From contig NZ_BSTC01000014.1 in NCBI RefSeq assembly GCF_030269305.1, positions 124,001 to 188,000 on the forward strand: a DNA stretch of 64,000 nucleotides. Direction: 5' to 3'. This DNA comes from Kineosporia sp. NBRC 101731 (GTDB taxonomy: Bacteria; Actinomycetota; Actinomycetes; Actinomycetales; Kineosporiaceae). Of this stretch, positions 7,756-17,279 are shown piece after piece (the stretch's first letter is position 1; each line of letters starts with the position of its first letter). The notes under the pieces are model-generated. The model ran no database searches and was not told where the DNA came from. It saw only the letters and a list, made by a program, of their open reading frames with translations. Both the position numbers and the translations under genes were made by a program.

Positions 7756-8919
7756 ATGACTCGACTCATCGATGTCGCCCCTCAGCTGGCGCAGCAGGCG
7801 ATCGAGCTTCCCTCCTGGGCCTTCGGTAACTCGGGTACGCGCTTCAAGGTCTTCGGCTCGCCCGGCACCGCGCGCGATCCCTTCGAGAAGATCGCCGATG
7901 CCGCGCAGGTGCATCGCTACACCGGGCTGGCCCCCTCCGTCGCCCTCCACATCCCCTGGGACCGGGTCGAGTCGTTCGACGCCCTGCGCAAACACGCCGA
8001 AGACCTCGGTGTGCAGCTGGGCACGATCAACTCCAACACCTTCCAGGACGACGACTACAAGCTCGGCGCCCTCACCCACACCGACGCCGCGATCCGCCGC
8101 AAGGCGATCGATCACCACCTCGAGTGCATCGACGTGATGGATGAGACCGGCAGCCGGGACCTGAAGATCTGGCTGGCCGAGGGCACCAACTACCCGGGCC
8201 AGGGCGACCTGCGCGGGCGCCAGGACCGGCTCGCCGAGTCACTGGCCACGATCTACCAGCGCATCGGTGAGAACCAGCGCCTGGTGCTCGAATACAAGTT
8301 CTTCGAGCCGGCGTTCTACCACACCGACGTGCCGGACTGGGGCACCTCCTACGCCCAGGTCAGCGCCCTGGGTGAGCGCGCCGTGGTCTGCCTCGACACC
8401 GGCCACCACGCGCCGGGCACGAACATCGAGTTCATCGTCATGCAGCTGCTGCGGCTGGGGAAGCTCGGCTCGTTCGACTTCAACTCACGCTTCTACGCCG
8501 ACGACGACCTGATCGTGGGCGCGGCCGACCCGTTCCAGCTGTTCCGCATCATCTTCGAGGTGGTGCGTGGCGGCGGCTACGCCAACCCGGACGTGGCGTT
8601 CATGCTCGACCAGTGCCACAACATCGAGCAGAAGATCCCCGGTCAGATGCGCTCCGTGCTCAACGTGCAGGAGATGACGGCCCGGGCCCTGCTGGTGGAC
8701 ACCGAGGCACTGAAGGTCGCGCAGGAGGCCGGTGACGTGCTCGGCGCCAACGCGATCTTCATGGACGCCTTCTACACCGATGTGCGCCCCGGTCTGGCCG
8801 CCTGGCGCGAGGAGCGGGGTCTGCCCGCCGACCCGATGAAGGCCTACGCCGCATCGGGCTACCAGCAGCAGATCGAGACCGACCGGGTGGGCGGCTCGCA
8901 GGCGAGCTGGGGCGCCTGA
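7756..8919 (+). CDS. rhaI: L-rhamnose isomerase (RhaI type)
   Basis: The 387-residue protein matches the RhaI type of L-rhamnose isomerase found in Gram-positives and Pseudomonas stutzeri, rather than the ~420-residue enteric RhaA. It converts L-rhamnose to L-rhamnulose in the cytoplasm on a metal-dependent TIM barrel. Likely metal-binding and catalytic segments are LVLEYKFFEPAFYHTDVPDWG, CLDTGHHAPG and SFDFNSRFYADDDL, the last two holding the conserved His/Asp clusters. The ATG after the operator is chosen, because a longer GTG/ATG reading would include the operator itself. It is the first gene of a four-gene operon with a 61-bp gap to rhaD. The isomerase call is firm. Confidence 0.93.
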   Translation: MTRLIDVAPQLAQQAIELPSWAFGNSGTRFKVFGSPGTARDPFEKIADAAQVHRYTGLAPSVALHIPWDRVESFDALRKHAEDLGVQLGTINSNTFQDDDYKLGALTHTDAAIRRKAIDHHLECIDVMDETGSRDLKIWLAEGTNYPGQGDLRGRQDRLAESLATIYQRIGENQRLVLEYKFFEPAFYHTDVPDWGTSYAQVSALGERAVVCLDTGHHAPGTNIEFIVMQLLRLGKLGSFDFNSRFYADDDLIVGAADPFQLFRIIFEVVRGGGYANPDVAFMLDQCHNIEQKIPGQMRSVLNVQEMTARALLVDTEALKVAQEAGDVLGANAIFMDAFYTDVRPGLAAWREERGLPADPMKAYAASGYQQQIETDRVGGSQASWGA

Positions 8920-8980
8920 GTCTCCCCGCACGTCCCTCATTTTCATTCGACCACGCAGAAGACAAGACGAGGAAGCACGC

Positions 8981-11017
8981 ATGACGAACGAGACCGTCGC
9001 CGCGCTGATCGCCCGTAGCAACCGCCTCGGCGCCGACCCGAAGAACACCAACTACGCCGGGGGCAACACCTCGGCGAAGGGCACCGAGATCGACCCGGTC
9101 ACCGGCCGGCCCGTGGAGCTGGTCTGGGTCAAGGGCTCGGGTGGCGACCTGGGCACCCTGACCGAGAAGGGCCTGGCCGCCCTTCGCCTGGACCGCATGC
9201 TCGCCCTGGTGAACGTCTACCCGGGCATCGAGCGGGAGGACGAGATGGTCGCCGCGTTCGACTACTGCCTGCACGGCAAGGGGGGCGCGGCGCCGAGCAT
9301 CGACACCGCCATGCACGGGCTGGTCGACGCCGCCCACGTCGACCACCTGCACCCCGACAGCGGCATCGCGATCGCGACCGCCGCCGACGGTGAGGCGCTG
9401 ACCAAGCAGGTCTTCGGCGACAAGGTGGTGTGGGTCCCCTGGCGCCGTCCGGGTTTCCAGCTCGGCCTGGACATCGCCGAGATCAAGAAGGCCAACCCGC
9501 AGGCCATCGGCACCATCCTGGGCGGCCACGGCATCACGGCGTGGGGTGACACCAGCGAGGAGTCCGAGAAGAACTCGCTGTGGATCATCGAGACCGCGGC
9601 CGCCTACATCGCGGCCAACGGTTCGGAAAAGCCTTTCGGCGAGGTGCGCGCCGGCTACGAGGCCCTGCCCGCCGAAAGGCGCCGGGCCAAGGCCGCTCGA
9701 TTGGCCGCCACCGTGCGGGGGCTGGCCAGCCGGGACAAGCGGATGGTCGGCCACTTCACCGACGCCGACGTGGTGCTCGATTTCCTGGCCAGCGAAAGCG
9801 CGCCCGAACTGGCCGCTCTGGGCACCAGCTGCCCCGACCACTTCCTGCGCACCAAGGTCAAGCCGCTGATCCTCGACCTGCCGGCCACGGCGAGTGTCGA
9901 GGAGAGCATCGCCCGGCTCAAGGAACTGCACGAGGAGTACCGGGCGGACTACACCGCCTACTACGAGAAGCACGCCACCGCCGACAGCCCGGCCATCCGC
10001 GGCGCCGACCCGCTGATCGTGCTGATCCCGGGTGTGGGCATGTTCAGCTACGGCGCGAACAAGCAGACCGCGCGCGTCGCCGGTGAGTTCTACATCAACG
10101 CGATCAACGTGATGCGGGGCGCGCAGTCGCTCTCCACGTACTCCCCCATCTCGGACGCGGAGAAGTTCCGCATCGAGTACTGGGCCCTGGAAGAGGCCAA
10201 GCTCCAGCGCATGCCGAAGCCGAAGCCGCACGCCGGGCGCATCGCGTTCGTCACCGGAGCGGCCTCGGGCATCGGCAAGGCGATCGCCCAGCGCCTGGCC
10301 GCCGAGGGTGCCTGTGTCGTGGTGGCCGACCTGGATCTGGAGAAGGCCCGGGCCGCGGCGGCCGAGATCGGCACCAGTGACGTGGCGATCGGGGTCGCGG
10401 CGAACGTGGCCGACGGTGCGGCCGTCCAGAAGGCGGTGGACGAGGCGCTGCTCGCGTTCGGCGGTCTCGACCTGGTGGTCAACAACGCCGGGCTGTCGCT
10501 CAGCAAGCCGCTGCTGGAGACCACCGAGGCCGACTGGGACCTGCAGCACGACGTGATGGCCAAGGGCTCCTTCCTGGTCTCCAAGGCCGCGGCCAAGGCG
10601 CTCATCGAGCAGGGCCTGGGCGGCGACATCATCTACATCTCCTCCAAGAACAGTGTTTTCGCCGGCCCGAACAACATCGCCTACTCCGCCACCAAGGCTG
10701 ACCAGGCCCACCAGGTGCGGCTGCTCGCGGTAGAGCTCGGCGCCTACGGGGTGCGGGTGAACGGCGTGAACCCCGACGGGGTGGTGCGGGGTTCGGGCAT
10801 CTTCGCCTCCGGCTGGGGCGCCAACCGCGCCGCCACGTACGGGGTCAAGGAAGAGGATCTCGGCCAGTTCTACGCCAACCGCACGATCCTCAAGCGCGAG
10901 GTCCTGCCCGAGCACGTCGCCGACGCGGTGTTCGTGCTGACCGGTGACGAGCTCAGCCGCACCACCGGGCTGCACGTACCCGTCGACAGCGGTGTCGCGG
11001 CGGCCTTCCTGCGATGA
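8981..11017 (+). CDS. rhaD: Bifunctional rhamnulose-1-phosphate aldolase / lactaldehyde dehydrogenase
   Basis: This 678-residue fusion has an N-terminal class II aldolase domain (residues ~1-400; HVDHLHPDSGIAIA and GGHGITAWGD hold the zinc-site histidines). It also has a C-terminal short-chain dehydrogenase domain (~415-678) with TGAASGIG at 425-432 and catalytic Tyr568/Lys572 in YSATK. The known RhaD-aldolase/ADH family cleaves rhamnulose-1-phosphate to DHAP and L-lactaldehyde and then oxidises the aldehyde to lactate with NAD. The ATG follows GAGGAAGC. The stop overlaps the rhaB ATG (ATGA), so the two are coupled. The direct fusion channels the reactive aldehyde. Confidence 0.94.
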   Translation: MTNETVAALIARSNRLGADPKNTNYAGGNTSAKGTEIDPVTGRPVELVWVKGSGGDLGTLTEKGLAALRLDRMLALVNVYPGIEREDEMVAAFDYCLHGKGGAAPSIDTAMHGLVDAAHVDHLHPDSGIAIATAADGEALTKQVFGDKVVWVPWRRPGFQLGLDIAEIKKANPQAIGTILGGHGITAWGDTSEESEKNSLWIIETAAAYIAANGSEKPFGEVRAGYEALPAERRRAKAARLAATVRGLASRDKRMVGHFTDADVVLDFLASESAPELAALGTSCPDHFLRTKVKPLILDLPATASVEESIARLKELHEEYRADYTAYYEKHATADSPAIRGADPLIVLIPGVGMFSYGANKQTARVAGEFYINAINVMRGAQSLSTYSPISDAEKFRIEYWALEEAKLQRMPKPKPHAGRIAFVTGAASGIGKAIAQRLAAEGACVVVADLDLEKARAAAAEIGTSDVAIGVAANVADGAAVQKAVDEALLAFGGLDLVVNNAGLSLSKPLLETTEADWDLQHDVMAKGSFLVSKAAAKALIEQGLGGDIIYISSKNSVFAGPNNIAYSATKADQAHQVRLLAVELGAYGVRVNGVNPDGVVRGSGIFASGWGANRAATYGVKEEDLGQFYANRTILKREVLPEHVADAVFVLTGDELSRTTGLHVPVDSGVAAAFLR

Positions 11018-12468
11018 CGAACAACTCGCCCGGCCGGGCTCTCGCGCAGAGCCCGGCCACCGTGGCCGCCGTCGACCTGGGCGCCACCAGCGGCCGGGTG
11101 ATCCTCGGATCGTTCGCCGACGGCGGCCTGCAGATGCGCCATGTCGCCCGTTTCCCCAACGACCCGGTGAGTTTCGGTGGCGGCCTGCACTGGAACGTGG
11201 TGGAGCTGTACCGGCAGGTCCTGTCCGGACTGGGCACCGCCGAACGTCAGGCCCCCGGGGAGATCGTCAGCGTCGGTATCGATTCCTGGGCCGTGGACTA
11301 CGGCCTGCTGCGGGGCGGCGAGCTGCTCGGCGTCCCGTTCCACTACCGGGACGCCCGCACGGCGGCCGGGGTGGCCTCGGTGCACGAGCAGTTCGACGCC
11401 GCGGAGCTGTACCGCCGCAACGGGCTCCAGCACCTTCCGTTCAACACCGTGTTCCAGCTGGCCTGCGAGGGTTTCCTGGACGTGGCCGAGACCGTGCTGC
11501 TGATCCCCGACCTGCTGACCTACTGGCTGACCGGCACGCAGGTGGCCGAGCGCACCAATGCCTCCACCACCGGCCTCCTCGACCCGCGCACGGGTCGGTG
11601 GGACCTGGCTCTGGCCGCCGACCTGGGCTTTTCGTCGTCCTTGTTCCCCCGGCTGGTGGACGCGGGAACAGGCGTCGGTTCCCTCGGCACCGAGGCGGCG
11701 GGCGTGGTCGGGCGGGCCCTTCCGGTGGTCACCGTCGGCTCGCACGACACCGCCTCGGCGGTGGTGGCCGTGCCCAACACCGGGCGCGACTTCGCCTACA
11801 TCTCCTGCGGCACCTGGGGTCTGGTCGGGCTGGAGCTCGACGGGCCGGTGTTCGGCGACGCCGCCCGGGAGGCCAACTTCACCAACGAGGGCGGTGTCGA
11901 CGGCCGGATCCGTTTCCTGCACAACGTGATGGGTCTGTGGCTGCTGTCGGAGTCGGTGCGCTCGTGGGACCGGGCCGCCAACAGCAGCCAGCGCTCCAGC
12001 ACCCTGGAGCAGTTGCTCGCCGAGGCCACTTCGGTGCCTTCGCCGGCCGAGGTCTTCGCCGTGGACGACCCCCGCTTCATGGCGCCGGGCGACATCCCGG
12101 CCCGGATCGCGGCCTGGTACACCGAACACGACCTGCCCGCGCCCCGGACCCCGGCCGAGTTCACCCGGGCGATCATCGAGAGCCTGGCCCAGGCCTTCGC
12201 CGACACCGTGCTGGCCGCCGTGAAGATCGCCGGTCACCCGGTCGACGTGATCCACATCGTCGGTGGGGGCGCCCAGAACCGGTTGCTGTGCCAGGCCACC
12301 GCCGACCGCAGCGGGCTGCCCGTGCTGGCCGGGCCGGTCGAGGCCACCGCCGTCGGTAACATCCTCGTGCAGGGGCGCACCGCGGGCCTGGTCGAGGGTG
12401 ATCTCGCCCAGATGCGCGACCTGGTCGCCCGGGCCTTCACGCCGGTCCGCTACACGCCCCGCCCCTGA
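11014..12468 (+). CDS. rhaB: Rhamnulokinase
   Basis: The 484-residue FGGY-family carbohydrate kinase phosphorylates L-rhamnulose with ATP to give the RhaD substrate. The N-terminal ATP phosphate-binding loop is VDLGATSGRVILG. Rhamnulokinase-typical segments follow: HWNVVELYRQ, IDSWAVDYGLL, a GSHDTASAV nucleotide-domain motif, and HIVGGGAQNRLLCQATADRSG near the C-terminus. Length and order fit the family. It is translationally coupled to rhaD, and the next gene begins 27 bp downstream. Confidence 0.94.
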   Translation: MTNNSPGRALAQSPATVAAVDLGATSGRVILGSFADGGLQMRHVARFPNDPVSFGGGLHWNVVELYRQVLSGLGTAERQAPGEIVSVGIDSWAVDYGLLRGGELLGVPFHYRDARTAAGVASVHEQFDAAELYRRNGLQHLPFNTVFQLACEGFLDVAETVLLIPDLLTYWLTGTQVAERTNASTTGLLDPRTGRWDLALAADLGFSSSLFPRLVDAGTGVGSLGTEAAGVVGRALPVVTVGSHDTASAVVAVPNTGRDFAYISCGTWGLVGLELDGPVFGDAAREANFTNEGGVDGRIRFLHNVMGLWLLSESVRSWDRAANSSQRSSTLEQLLAEATSVPSPAEVFAVDDPRFMAPGDIPARIAAWYTEHDLPAPRTPAEFTRAIIESLAQAFADTVLAAVKIAGHPVDVIHIVGGGAQNRLLCQATADRSGLPVLAGPVEATAVGNILVQGRTAGLVEGDLAQMRDLVARAFTPVRYTPRP

Positions 12469-12495
12469 CCTTCTCACCACAAGGAGTAGCACGCC

Positions 12496-13734
12496 GTGGT
12501 GCAACGCCAGTTCCCCAAGCCCGCCGAGGTCTTCGAGCTCCTGCAGTTCAAGAAGCCCGAGTTCAACGGCCGCAAGCGCCGGCTGGACAAGGCGCTGACG
12601 ATCTACGACCTGCGCGACATCGCCAAGCGCCGCACTCCGCGCGCGGCGTTCGACTACACCGACGGCGCCGCCGAGGGTGAGCTCTCGCTCCAGCGCGCCC
12701 GGCAGGCCTTCGAAGACGTCGAGTTCCACCCCTCGGTGCTGCGCGACGTCGCCCAGGTCGACACCTCCACCACGGTCTTCGGCGGCACCTCGGCCCTGCC
12801 CTTCGGCATCGCCCCGACCGGTTTCACCCGGCTGATGCAGACCGAGGGCGAGATCGCCGGGGCCGGGGCCGCGGCGGCCGCCGGCATCCCGTTCTGCCTG
12901 TCCACGCTGGGCACCACGTCGATCGAAGACGTGAAGGCCACGAACCCGGCCGGCCGCAACTGGTTCCAGCTCTACGTGATGAAGCAGCGCGAGATCTCCT
13001 ACGCCCTGGTGGAACGCGCCGCCGCCAGCGGCTTCGACACGCTGTTCTTCACCGTCGACACCCCTGTGGCCGGAGCCCGGCTGCGCGACAAGCGCAACGG
13101 CTTCTCCATCCCGCCGCAGATCAGCGCGGGCACGATCCTCAACGCGATCCCGCGGCCCTGGTGGTGGTACGACTTCCTGACCACGCCCAAGCTGGAGTTC
13201 GCCTCGCTGTCCGCCACCGGCGGCACGGTCGGTGAACTGCTGGACTTCGCGATGGACCCCACCATCAGCTACGAGGACCTGCGCATAATCCGCGAGATGT
13301 GGCCCGGCAAGATCGCGATCAAGGGCGTGCAGAACCTCGAGGACTCACGCAAGCTCGCCTCCCTCGGTGTCGACGGGATCGTGCTGTCCAACCACGGCGG
13401 CCGCCAGCTCGACCGCGCCCCCATCCCCTTCCACCTGCTTCCGGAGGTGGTGCGCGAGGTGGGCCAGGACGTCGAGGTGGTGGTCGACACCGGCATCATG
13501 AACGGCGCCGACATCGTCGCCTCGATCGCCCTGGGCGCGAAGTTCACCCTGATCGGCCGCGCCTACCTCTACGGCCTGATGGCCGGCGGGCGCCAGGGTG
13601 TGGACAAGACCGTCGAGATCCTCTCCGACCAGATCGTCCGCACCATGAAACTGCTGGGCGCCCACTCCCTGGAAGAACTCACCCCGCAACACGTCACCCA
13701 GCTGGAGCGCCTGGGCCCCATCCGCCGCAGCTGA
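12496..13734 (+). CDS. lldD: FMN-dependent alpha-hydroxy-acid dehydrogenase (L-lactate dehydrogenase type)
   Basis: This 412-residue flavoprotein belongs to the glycolate oxidase / lactate dehydrogenase family. FMN-barrel features run from [11 protein letters not shown] and [12 protein letters not shown] to [10 protein letters not shown], where His300 is the catalytic base, followed by [11 protein letters not shown]. Sitting last in the rhaI-rhaD-rhaB operon, it most likely oxidises the L-lactate made from lactaldehyde to pyruvate, passing electrons to the respiratory chain. The GTG start has an AAGGAG ribosome-binding site 10 bp upstream. Mycofactocin-type MftD members look similar, but no mycofactocin genes are nearby, so lactate is preferred. 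Confidence 0.85.
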   Translation: MVQRQFPKPAEVFELLQFKKPEFNGRKRRLDKALTIYDLRDIAKRRTPRAAFDYTDGAAEGELSLQRARQAFEDVEFHPSVLRDVAQVDTSTTVFGGTSALPFGIAPTGFTRLMQTEGEIAGAGAAAAAGIPFCLSTLGTTSIEDVKATNPAGRNWFQLYVMKQREISYALVERAAASGFDTLFFTVDTPVAGARLRDKRNGFSIPPQISAGTILNAIPRPWWWYDFLTTPKLEFASLSATGGTVGELLDFAMDPTISYEDLRIIREMWPGKIAIKGVQNLEDSRKLASLGVDGIVLSNHGGRQLDRAPIPFHLLPEVVREVGQDVEVVVDTGIMNGADIVASIALGAKFTLIGRAYLYGLMAGGRQGVDKTVEILSDQIVRTMKLLGAHSLEELTPQHVTQLERLGPIRRS

Positions 13735-13752
13735 CCGCAGCACCAAACCTTC

Positions 13753-13835
13753 CGTGATCATGCAAAACCTCCCCGGCGTTCTAGAACTGTTCGAGCAGGA
13801 GTTCTAGAACTCTGGGGAGGTTTTGCATGATCACG
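13753..13835. repeat. Nested palindromic element, copy 1 (bidirectional terminator position)
   Basis: An outer 22-bp inverted repeat (CGTGATCATGCAAAACCT... / reverse complement) encloses 3-nt spacers and an inner inverted repeat built on GTTCTAGAACT / AGTTCTAGAAC, with an 11-nt loop. It lies between the convergent lldD and tetR 3' ends and is followed by a pyrimidine-rich run. Near-identical copies occur at 21467-21547 and 42899-42985. Confidence 0.9.
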
Positions 13836-13876
13836 AACAAACTTTCTTTCTCTTTCTGCGAGGTACGGCTGCAGGA

Positions 13877-14452
13877 TCAGCGGCTGACGACCAGATCGTC
13901 CACTGCTGAATTCAAGGTCGCGGCGGCGGCCTCTCCCCCGGACAGGTAGCCCGCCACCATCGCCCCGTCGCGCTGGGCCAGCCAGCGGCGGGCACCCTGC
14001 ACCGGGTCGGGGTGACCGGCCCGGCGCAGGGCCGTGGTCACGCTCGCTTCCAGCCAGGTGCGGTGCTCGGCCACCGCGAGCCGCACCGGATGGTCCGCGG
14101 CCGGGTACTCGGCGGCTGCGTTGATGAACGGGCAGCCGCGAAAACCCGGGCCGCACAGCTCTCTTCCAATGCCGCGAGTGAATTGCCGGACCCACTGGCG
14201 AGCGCCCTCGGCATCGTCCGGCACCGGTCCGACGGCCTCGCGCACCGCCGTGTCCAGGCCCCGCAGATACGCCACGACCAGCGACTCCTTCGACGGGAAG
14301 TGGCGGTAGAACGTAGCCCGGGTGATGCCGGCGCGCTCGATGACCCGGTCGACCCCGACCGCGCGCAGCCCTTCGCGGTAGAAGACCTCGCTGGCCGCCA
14401 GCAGCAGGCGCTCCCGAGCCGGTGACCTCCGCACAGCTCCACTCACGCACAT
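13877..14452 (-). CDS. TetR family regulator divergent from ohr
   Basis: The 191-residue protein has a TetR helix-turn-helix in the first 60 residues (AGITRATFYRHFPSKESLVVAYLRG). Its C-terminal domain contains GPGFRGCPFINAAAEYP, typical of the TetR group that carries a conserved cysteine here and often reacts to electrophiles or oxidants. It is divergent from ohr with an AGAACGTTCT palindrome between them. It is a likely thiol-based repressor of ohr in place of the usual MarR-type OhrR (inference). The start is uncertain: ATG is given, but an upstream GTG/ATG ten codons earlier and a GTG two codons later are also possible. Confidence 0.82.
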   Translation of the reverse strand: MCVSGAVRRSPARERLLLAASEVFYREGLRAVGVDRVIERAGITRATFYRHFPSKESLVVAYLRGLDTAVREAVGPVPDDAEGARQWVRQFTRGIGRELCGPGFRGCPFINAAAEYPAADHPVRLAVAEHRTWLEASVTTALRRAGHPDPVQGARRWLAQRDGAMVAGYLSGGEAAAATLNSAVDDLVVSR

Positions 14453-14504
14453 CACACTAGCCGCGATTGACGCGTCCACCATCTGGTGATTGTCTTAATG
14501 AGAC

Positions 14505-14514
14505 AGAACGTTCT
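14505..14514. promoter_or_regulatory. Palindrome AGAACGTTCT in tetR-ohr intergenic region
   Basis: This is a perfect 10-bp palindrome within the context GACAGAACGTTCTATG, 26 bp before the ohr GTG. It is the only clear symmetric site between the divergent genes and the probable operator of the neighbouring TetR protein. Confidence 0.55.
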
Positions 14515-14539
14515 ATGTTTATCTCCAGGGAGAACTCCT

Positions 14540-14965
14540 GTGCCCAGCATCTACACCGCCGTCGCCACCGCCTCCGGCGACGGCCGTAACGGCCACGCCC
14601 TCTCCTCCGACGGCATCCTCGATCTCGAGCTGGCCACCCCGAAGGAGATGGGTGGCGCCGGCGGCGCGACCAACCCCGAGCAGCTCTTCGCCGCCGGCTA
14701 CGCGGCCTGCTTCCACAGCGCCCTGAAAATGGTGGCCCGGGGGCGCAAGATCGAGCTCACCGACTCGTCCGTGACCGCCGAGGTCGGCATCGGCCCGACC
14801 GCCGACAACACCGGTTTCGCCCTCGAGGTCACCCTGCGCGTCGAGATCGGCCAGATCGACCAGGCCACGGCCGACGAGCTGGTCGAGGCCGCCCACGGTG
14901 TGTGCCCCTACTCCAACGCCACCCGCGGCAACGTCCCGGTCACCCTCGAGACCACGGTCGGCTGA
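14540..14965 (+). CDS. ohr: Organic hydroperoxide resistance protein (Ohr/OsmC family)
   Basis: The 141-residue protein has the standard Ohr length. It carries the two reactive cysteines in AACFHSAL (peroxidatic) and VCPYSNATRGN (resolving). The first residues SIYTAVATASGDGRNG and LATPKEMGG...TNPEQLFAAGYAACF are diagnostic of Ohr rather than OsmC. It reduces fatty-acid and other organic hydroperoxides in the cytoplasm using lipoyl-dependent electron donors. The GTG start is supported by AGGGAG 8 bp upstream. The gene is monocistronic and divergent from the TetR gene. Confidence 0.94.
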   Translation: MPSIYTAVATASGDGRNGHALSSDGILDLELATPKEMGGAGGATNPEQLFAAGYAACFHSALKMVARGRKIELTDSSVTAEVGIGPTADNTGFALEVTLRVEIGQIDQATADELVEAAHGVCPYSNATRGNVPVTLETTVG

Positions 14966-15097
14966 GGAATACCGCACTCGCGGTACGTCCGACGCCCCGC
15001 GGGGCTGACGCCCCCGGGGCCCGGCGAAGGAAAAGTGGTGGGTACGACGGCGAGAACGTCGTCGTCCCCCATCACCCCTGAGCCGAAGGAACATCCC

Positions 15098-17278
15098 GTG
15101 GTCAGACTGGCAAACTGGTGCACCCGTAGGTGGTACCTCGTCATCGGGGGCTGGCTGGTCGCGCTGATCGCCCTCGCCGGGCTCGTCGTGGCGAACGGCA
15201 CCGCCTTCACCGACGCGACCGAGCTGCCCGACAGCGAGTCCGCCACTGCCTACAGCCTTCTCGGTAGCTCAGCGAGCGCGGACGCGGAAACCGGCCGGAT
15301 CGTCTGGCAGACCGCAGACGGCACCTCGGTGACCGGCCGGGCGACGCGCGCCGAGATCACCACCCTGATCGACGATCTGAAGAACACCGAGGGTGTGCTC
15401 CAGGTGGTCAGCCCTTACACGAAAGCCGGCGCGAGCCAGATCAACCGGGAGGCGAACACCGCGTTTGCGACGGTCACGGTCGCTGCCGATGCCGACATCG
15501 AGCCGATGGTGGACGTTGTCGACAGCGCGCGGTCCGGTGGGCTCGCGATCGAGGCAGGTGGGCAGGCGTTCACGGAGCAGCCGGGGGCCAGCGGCGGCAC
15601 CGAGGCGATCGGGCTGATCGTGGCGCTGGTGCTGCTGCTCCTGTTCTTCCGGTCGTTCGCGGCGGCGGTGCTGCCGATCGTCACCGGGGTCGCCGGAGTC
15701 GGGGTCTGTCTGCTCGGCGTGATGGCGGTGTCGCACGTGGTCGACCTGTCCGCGAACTCGCTGACGATGGGCGCGCTGATCGGGCTCGGGGTCGGTATCG
15801 ACTACGCGCTGTTCATCGTGAACCGGCACCGCAAGGCCCTGCTGGCCGGTACCGACGTGCCGGGCGCGATCGCCCAGGCCCTCAACACCTCCGGGCGGGC
15901 CGTGGTGTTCGCCGGCCTGACCGTGATCGCCGCCCTGGTCGGGATGTACGTGATCGGCGTGGGCATCCTCACCGGCATGGCCTTCGCCGCCGCCTTCACC
16001 GTGCTGGCCACCGTGATCGCGGCCAACACCCTGCTGCCCGCGCTGCTGCGGGTGCTCCGGCTGAAGGTCCTGTCCCGCCGGCAGCGCGCCGAAGCCCGCG
16101 CGGACACGCGTCCCCCATCAGACCAGCCGAAACTGGCCGCCCGCTGGGCGGACGGCGTGCAGCGCCACCCGGTCCTGGCCGCCCTGGCCTCGCTGGTCGT
16201 CGTGGCGGCCCTGGCCGTTCCCGCCCTGAGCCTGCGACTGGGCAACGCCGACGCCAGTAGCGACCCGGCCGGTTCGGCCTCGCGCGCCTACTTCGAGCTG
16301 ATGTCGGAGGGTTTCGGCGAGGGCGCCGACGCCACGCTGCTCCTGGTCGGCAAGACCCCCGACGCCTCCTCGGTCACGGCCTTCGCGGACATGGTCGAGA
16401 CCCTGCCGACGGTGCCGCACGTCGCCTCGGCCGTGCTCACCTCGCAGGCCGGCGGCGTCTCGGTCGCGGCCCTCACCCCGACCGACAGCGCCCAGACGCA
16501 GGAGACCTCCGACCTGGTGCACACGCTGCGCGACAGCGTGATCCCGGACAGCGGGGTCAGCGTGTATGTCGGCGGTACCACCGCCACGAACATCGACCTG
16601 TCCGACGCGATCATGGACAAGCTGCCGCTCTACCTGGTGCTCGTCGCCCTGCTCGGGTTCTTGTTGCTGGTGCTGGCCTTCCGCAGTCTGCTGGTGCCGT
16701 TCCTGGGTGCCGTCACCAACCTGGCCACGATCTGCGTGGGCCTCGGCGTGATCACAGCCGTGTTCCAGTTCGGCTGGGGCAGTGAACTTCTCGGGGTCGG
16801 CGAGGGCGCTCCGATCCTCTACCTGGTGCCGGTGCTGATCGCCGGCGTGATCTTCGGCCTCTCGATGGACTACCAGGTGTTCCTGGTCAGCTCGATGCAC
16901 GAGCACTTCCACCGCAGCGGCGACAACCGCAGCGCGGTGCGCGAGGGTCTGGCCGAGAGCGCGGGCGTGATCGTCGCCGCGGCCACGATCATGCTGGCGG
17001 TGTTCGCGTCGTTCGCGTTCAGCGGCCAGCGCATCGTGTCGGCGATCGGGCTGGGCATGGCGATCTCGGTGGTGGTCGACGCGTTCGTGATCCGGCTGAC
17101 GCTGATGCCGGCGCTGATGACGCTGATCGGGCGGGCCACCTGGTACTACCCGAAGCCGCTGGACGCGATCACGCCGCGGCTGGCGCTGGAGAACGCCGAG
17201 CCTCCGGCTCCCGCGAGCGAGCCGGAGCCGGTATACAGCTACAGCGGAAACTCCGGTACGACGACGGGAACGAGATGA
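15098..17278 (+). CDS. MMPL-family RND transporter
   Basis: The 726-residue membrane protein has a helix at residues ~12-32, an extracytoplasmic domain, and a helix block with GVGIDYALFIVNRHR. A second half repeats the layout, with FGLSMDYQVFLVSSMHEH carrying the Asp-Tyr pair of proton-relay helices. This duplicated 2 x (1+5) helix plan is that of MmpL/ActII-3-type exporters of lipids, polyketides or drugs. The GTG after GAAGGA is preferred over a codon 63 bp upstream. It ends 1 bp before the sensor kinase start, forming an operon with the two-component pair. The substrate is unknown. Confidence 0.9.
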   Translation: MVRLANWCTRRWYLVIGGWLVALIALAGLVVANGTAFTDATELPDSESATAYSLLGSSASADAETGRIVWQTADGTSVTGRATRAEITTLIDDLKNTEGVLQVVSPYTKAGASQINREANTAFATVTVAADADIEPMVDVVDSARSGGLAIEAGGQAFTEQPGASGGTEAIGLIVALVLLLLFFRSFAAAVLPIVTGVAGVGVCLLGVMAVSHVVDLSANSLTMGALIGLGVGIDYALFIVNRHRKALLAGTDVPGAIAQALNTSGRAVVFAGLTVIAALVGMYVIGVGILTGMAFAAAFTVLATVIAANTLLPALLRVLRLKVLSRRQRAEARADTRPPSDQPKLAARWADGVQRHPVLAALASLVVVAALAVPALSLRLGNADASSDPAGSASRAYFELMSEGFGEGADATLLLVGKTPDASSVTAFADMVETLPTVPHVASAVLTSQAGGVSVAALTPTDSAQTQETSDLVHTLRDSVIPDSGVSVYVGGTTATNIDLSDAIMDKLPLYLVLVALLGFLLLVLAFRSLLVPFLGAVTNLATICVGLGVITAVFQFGWGSELLGVGEGAPILYLVPVLIAGVIFGLSMDYQVFLVSSMHEHFHRSGDNRSAVREGLAESAGVIVAAATIMLAVFASFAFSGQRIVSAIGLGMAISVVVDAFVIRLTLMPALMTLIGRATWYYPKPLDAITPRLALENAEPPAPASEPEPVYSYSGNSGTTTGTR

Positions 17279-17279
17279 C

